DNA from: Pseudomonas putida
Lineage (GTDB): Bacteria > Pseudomonadota > Gammaproteobacteria > Pseudomonadales > Pseudomonadaceae
DNA: 64,000 nucleotides
Reading direction: 5' to 3'
Assembly: GCF_001941965.1 (NCBI RefSeq)
Contig: NZ_MKZO01000004.1
Coordinates: 62,001-126,000 of the forward strand
This document shows, piece by piece, positions 62,231-64,000 of this stretch; within the stretch, counting starts at the first letter, position 1, and every line of letters begins with the position of its first letter. Below the pieces are notes generated by a model, which saw nothing but the letters and a program-made list of their open reading frames with translations, searched no databases and was not told where the DNA came from. The translations under genes and the position numbers were made by a program.

Positions 62231-63355
62231 ATGCCTTTGCTGACCAGCCCCTTCGCCACACTCGACCTGATCCGCCAGCCCGAATACGCAAACGATCCAC
62301 TGCAGGCCTTCGATGCTGCGGACGAATACCTGCTTGAGCATCTGGCCGCCCAGGGTCTGCCCGCCGGCGCGCGGGTATTGGTGCTCAACGACAGCTTCGG
62401 CGGCCTGGCGATCAGCCTGCGCGGGCAGTTCACGGTGACCAGCAGCGGCGACTCCTTCCTCGCCCGCCTCGGCCTGGAAAAGAACCTGCCGCGCAACGAC
62501 CAACCCTGGGACGGCGTGACCTTCGTCCCGGCCAGCGAGGCCTGGCAGGGGCCGTTCGACCATGTGCTGGTGCGGGTGCCGAAGACCCTGGCGCTGCTGG
62601 AAGAACAACTGATCCGCCTGCACGGGCATCTGGCGCCCGGCGCCAAGGTGGTCGCCGGCGCGATGATCAAGCACCTGCCGCGGGCAGCCGGTGACTTGCT
62701 GGAGCAATACATCGGGCCGATGCAGGCCTCCCTGGCGCAGAAAAAGGCGCGCCTGCTGGTCGCCAGCGTCGAAGCCAAACCCCTGGCGGTCTCGCCCTAC
62801 CCGACCCGTTACCGGCTGGACAAACCGGCGCTGGAGCTGGTCAACCATGCCAACGTGTTCTGCCGTGAAGGGCTGGATATCGGCACACGCGCATTCCTCC
62901 CCCACCTGCCGCGCAACCTCGGCAGCGCACGGGTGGCGGACCTGGGGTGTGGCAACGGTGTGTTGGCGATCGCCAGTGCGCTGGACAATCCGCAGGCGCA
63001 GTACACCCTGGTGGACGAGTCGTACATGGCGGTGCAGTCGGCGACAGAGAACTGGCGGGCGGCGCTGGGCGAACGCGAGGTCGAAGTGCGGGCAGCCGAT
63101 GGGCTGGCCGGGCAAGCGGAGCAATCGCTGGACGTGGTGCTGTGCAACCCGCCGTTCCACCAGCAGCAGGTGGTCGGCGACTTCCTGGCCTGGCGCATGT
63201 TCCAGCAGGCGCGGGAGGCACTGGTGGTCGGTGGGGCGCTGTATATCGTCGGGAACCGGCACCTGGGTTATCACACCAAGCTGGCGCGACTGTTCCGGGG
63301 GGTGGAGCAGGTGGCGGCGACGCCGAAGTTCGTGGTGCTGAAAGCCCGGAAATAG
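62231..63355 (+). CDS. rlmG: RlmG, 23S rRNA (guanine-1835-N2) methyltransferase
   Basis: 374 residues. Two methyltransferase-like halves are visible: a degenerate N-terminal one (GARVLVLNDSFGGLAISLRG) and an active C-terminal one with motif I (VADLGCGNGVLAIASAL), acidic VDESYMAV and the catalytic NPPF (VVLCNPPFHQQQ). It methylates G1835 of 23S rRNA using SAM. The length matches E. coli RlmG (378). Confidence 0.95.
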   Translation: MPLLTSPFATLDLIRQPEYANDPLQAFDAADEYLLEHLAAQGLPAGARVLVLNDSFGGLAISLRGQFTVTSSGDSFLARLGLEKNLPRNDQPWDGVTFVPASEAWQGPFDHVLVRVPKTLALLEEQLIRLHGHLAPGAKVVAGAMIKHLPRAAGDLLEQYIGPMQASLAQKKARLLVASVEAKPLAVSPYPTRYRLDKPALELVNHANVFCREGLDIGTRAFLPHLPRNLGSARVADLGCGNGVLAIASALDNPQAQYTLVDESYMAVQSATENWRAALGEREVEVRAADGLAGQAEQSLDVVLCNPPFHQQQVVGDFLAWRMFQQAREALVVGGALYIVGNRHLGYHTKLARLFRGVEQVAATPKFVVLKARK

Positions 63356-63369
63356 GCTGCGGCCTTACT

Positions 63370-63453
63370 GGCCCTATCGCTGGCAAGCCAGCTCCCACAA
63401 GGATCGCGTGCACCGCTAAACCTGTGGGAGCTGGCTTGCCAGCGATGAGGCCA
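63370..63453. repeat. REP pair (inverted)
   Basis: GGCCCTATCGCTGGCAAGCC from 63370 faces a unit ending near 63453, between rlmG and the DUF2474 gene, which are convergent. Confidence 0.9.
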
Positions 63454-63470
63454 TCAGCAACAACACAAGG

Positions 63471-63626
63471 TCAGTGGGTACTCAGCCCCGCCGCACTCAT
63501 GAACATCCGCATCAACCACGCCACTACCGCCAGGCTCGCCACGCTCAGCGTCCAGATCAGCGCCAGCCAGCCCAGCCGTTGCCACAGCGGCTTTTTCTCC
63601 GGCTCGAAAGTGTCCTTGCCCGTCAT
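63471..63626 (-). CDS. DUF2474 small membrane protein (oxidase-associated)
   Basis: 51 residues from ATG 63626 (MTGKDTFEPEKKPLWQRLGW). A single membrane helix follows (LALIWTLSVASLAVVAWLM). DUF2474 genes stand after cydB/cioB and may be a small subunit of the cytochrome bd-type oxidase, like CydX. It starts 13 bases after the cioB stop. Confidence 0.88.
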   Translation of the reverse strand: MTGKDTFEPEKKPLWQRLGWLALIWTLSVASLAVVAWLMRMFMSAAGLSTH

Positions 63627-63639
63627 GCGCTGTACCCTC

Positions 63640-64000
63640 CTAGTGATAGCCATGTTCGTGGGTCACCTTGCCGCGGAACACGTAGTAGCTCCAGAAGGTG
63701 TAGCCAAGGATGAACGGCAGGATGAACAGCGTCCCCACCAGCATGAAGCCCTGGCTCTGCGGCGGCGCGGCGGCATCCCAGATCGAGATCGACGGCGGGA
63801 TGATGTTCGGCCACAGGCTGATGCCCAAGCCGCTGTAGCCGAGGAAGATCAGCACCAGGGTCAGCAGGAACGGCGTGTAGTGGGCATTGCGTTTCACCGC
63901 CTGGAGCAAGCCGTAGAAGGTCACCAGCACCAGCAGCGGGACCGGCATGAACCAGAACAGGTTGGGCAGGCTGAACCAGCGTTCGCCGATCTGCGGGTAG
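63640..64000 (-). CDS. cioB: Cytochrome bd-type (cyanide-insensitive) ubiquinol oxidase subunit II, C-terminal part
   Basis: The 3' 119 codons of the gene, open to the window end. Visible are FSLPNLFWF, the helix LLVLVTFYGLLQAVKR, GYSGLGISLWPNIIPPSISI and FMLVGTLFILPFILGYTFWS, all typical of CydB/CioB. With subunit I it would reduce oxygen using ubiquinol in the inner membrane. The choice of CioB rather than CydB rests on Pseudomonas habit and the DUF2474 neighbour. Confidence 0.92.
   Translation of the reverse strand, partial: YPQIGERWFSLPNLFWFMPVPLLVLVTFYGLLQAVKRNAHYTPFLLTLVLIFLGYSGLGISLWPNIIPPSISIWDAAAPPQSQGFMLVGTLFILPFILGYTFWSYYVFRGKVTHEHGYH

Overview
The window is chromosomal DNA of a Pseudomonas from the fluorescens/putida group. 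The evidence is high-GC coding sequence, eleven copies of a bipartite intergenic repeat built on GCTGGCAAGCCAGCTCCCAC, and a gene order that I recall from P. aeruginosa as PA4676-PA4686 (carbonic anhydrase, rimI, psi subunit, mksFEB), PA4565-PA4580 (proB, obg, rpmA, rplU, ispB and following) and PA4595-PA4615 (ettA, morA, glyA, cstA, PilZ, radA, mscL, fpr). The species cannot be fixed from sequence alone.

Layout. 1-0.4 kb: 5' end of a response regulator with a Fur-box-like site. 0.7-2.65 kb: an orphan PAAR-domain protein with a hydrophobic C-terminal region, followed by an overlapping two-helix membrane protein. This looks like a type VI effector/immunity pair, AT-richer than its surroundings. 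2.66-6.7 kb: TonB-dependent siderophore receptor, anti-sigma (FecR) and ECF sigma factor, a complete cell-surface signalling set. 6.7-11 kb: LysE-type exporter with divergent LysR regulator, M15-like peptidase, unknown exported protein, beta-carbonic anhydrase. 11-12.4 kb: rimI and the pseudomonad DNA polymerase III psi subunit. 12.5-17.3 kb: mksF-mksE-mksB condensin operon without an MksG/JetD gene. 17.5-19 kb: a Fic-domain protein behind an AT-rich, repeat-containing upstream region. 19-24.5 kb: creA-proB, obg, rpmA-rplU, divergent ispB, YjdM-like protein. 24.6-36.7 kb: housekeeping and hypothetical genes, including a small Fur-box gene, fklB, a Lon-like protease, DUF3015 and DUF4105/Lnb_N proteins, a Gre/Rnk-like factor, gdhA and ettA. 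37-46.4 kb: morA (GGDEF-EAL), glyA, a yjiA-ybdD-cstA cluster and a PilZ protein. 46.7-48.2 kb: NCS2 purine permease. 48.4-58.3 kb: a complete haem-acquisition locus hasI-hasS-hasR-hasA-hasD-hasE-hasF. 58.4-64 kb: radA, mscL, ferredoxin-NADP reductase, a LuxR solo (PpoR-like), rlmG, a DUF2474 protein and the 3' part of cioB/cydB.

Themes. Iron is the strongest one: two ECF sigma/anti-sigma/TonB-receptor systems (siderophore and haem), five Fur-box-like sites, and a small unknown protein behind the best of them. Cyclic-di-GMP appears in morA and the PilZ protein. The most plausible poorly described systems are the PAAR effector/immunity pair with its 32-codon leader ORF, the Fic gene and its three-repeat control region downstream of the MksBEF operon, and a Cys/His Lnb_N-like enzyme fused to what looks like a beta-barrel. 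No tRNA, rRNA, CRISPR array, transposase or prophage gene was seen.
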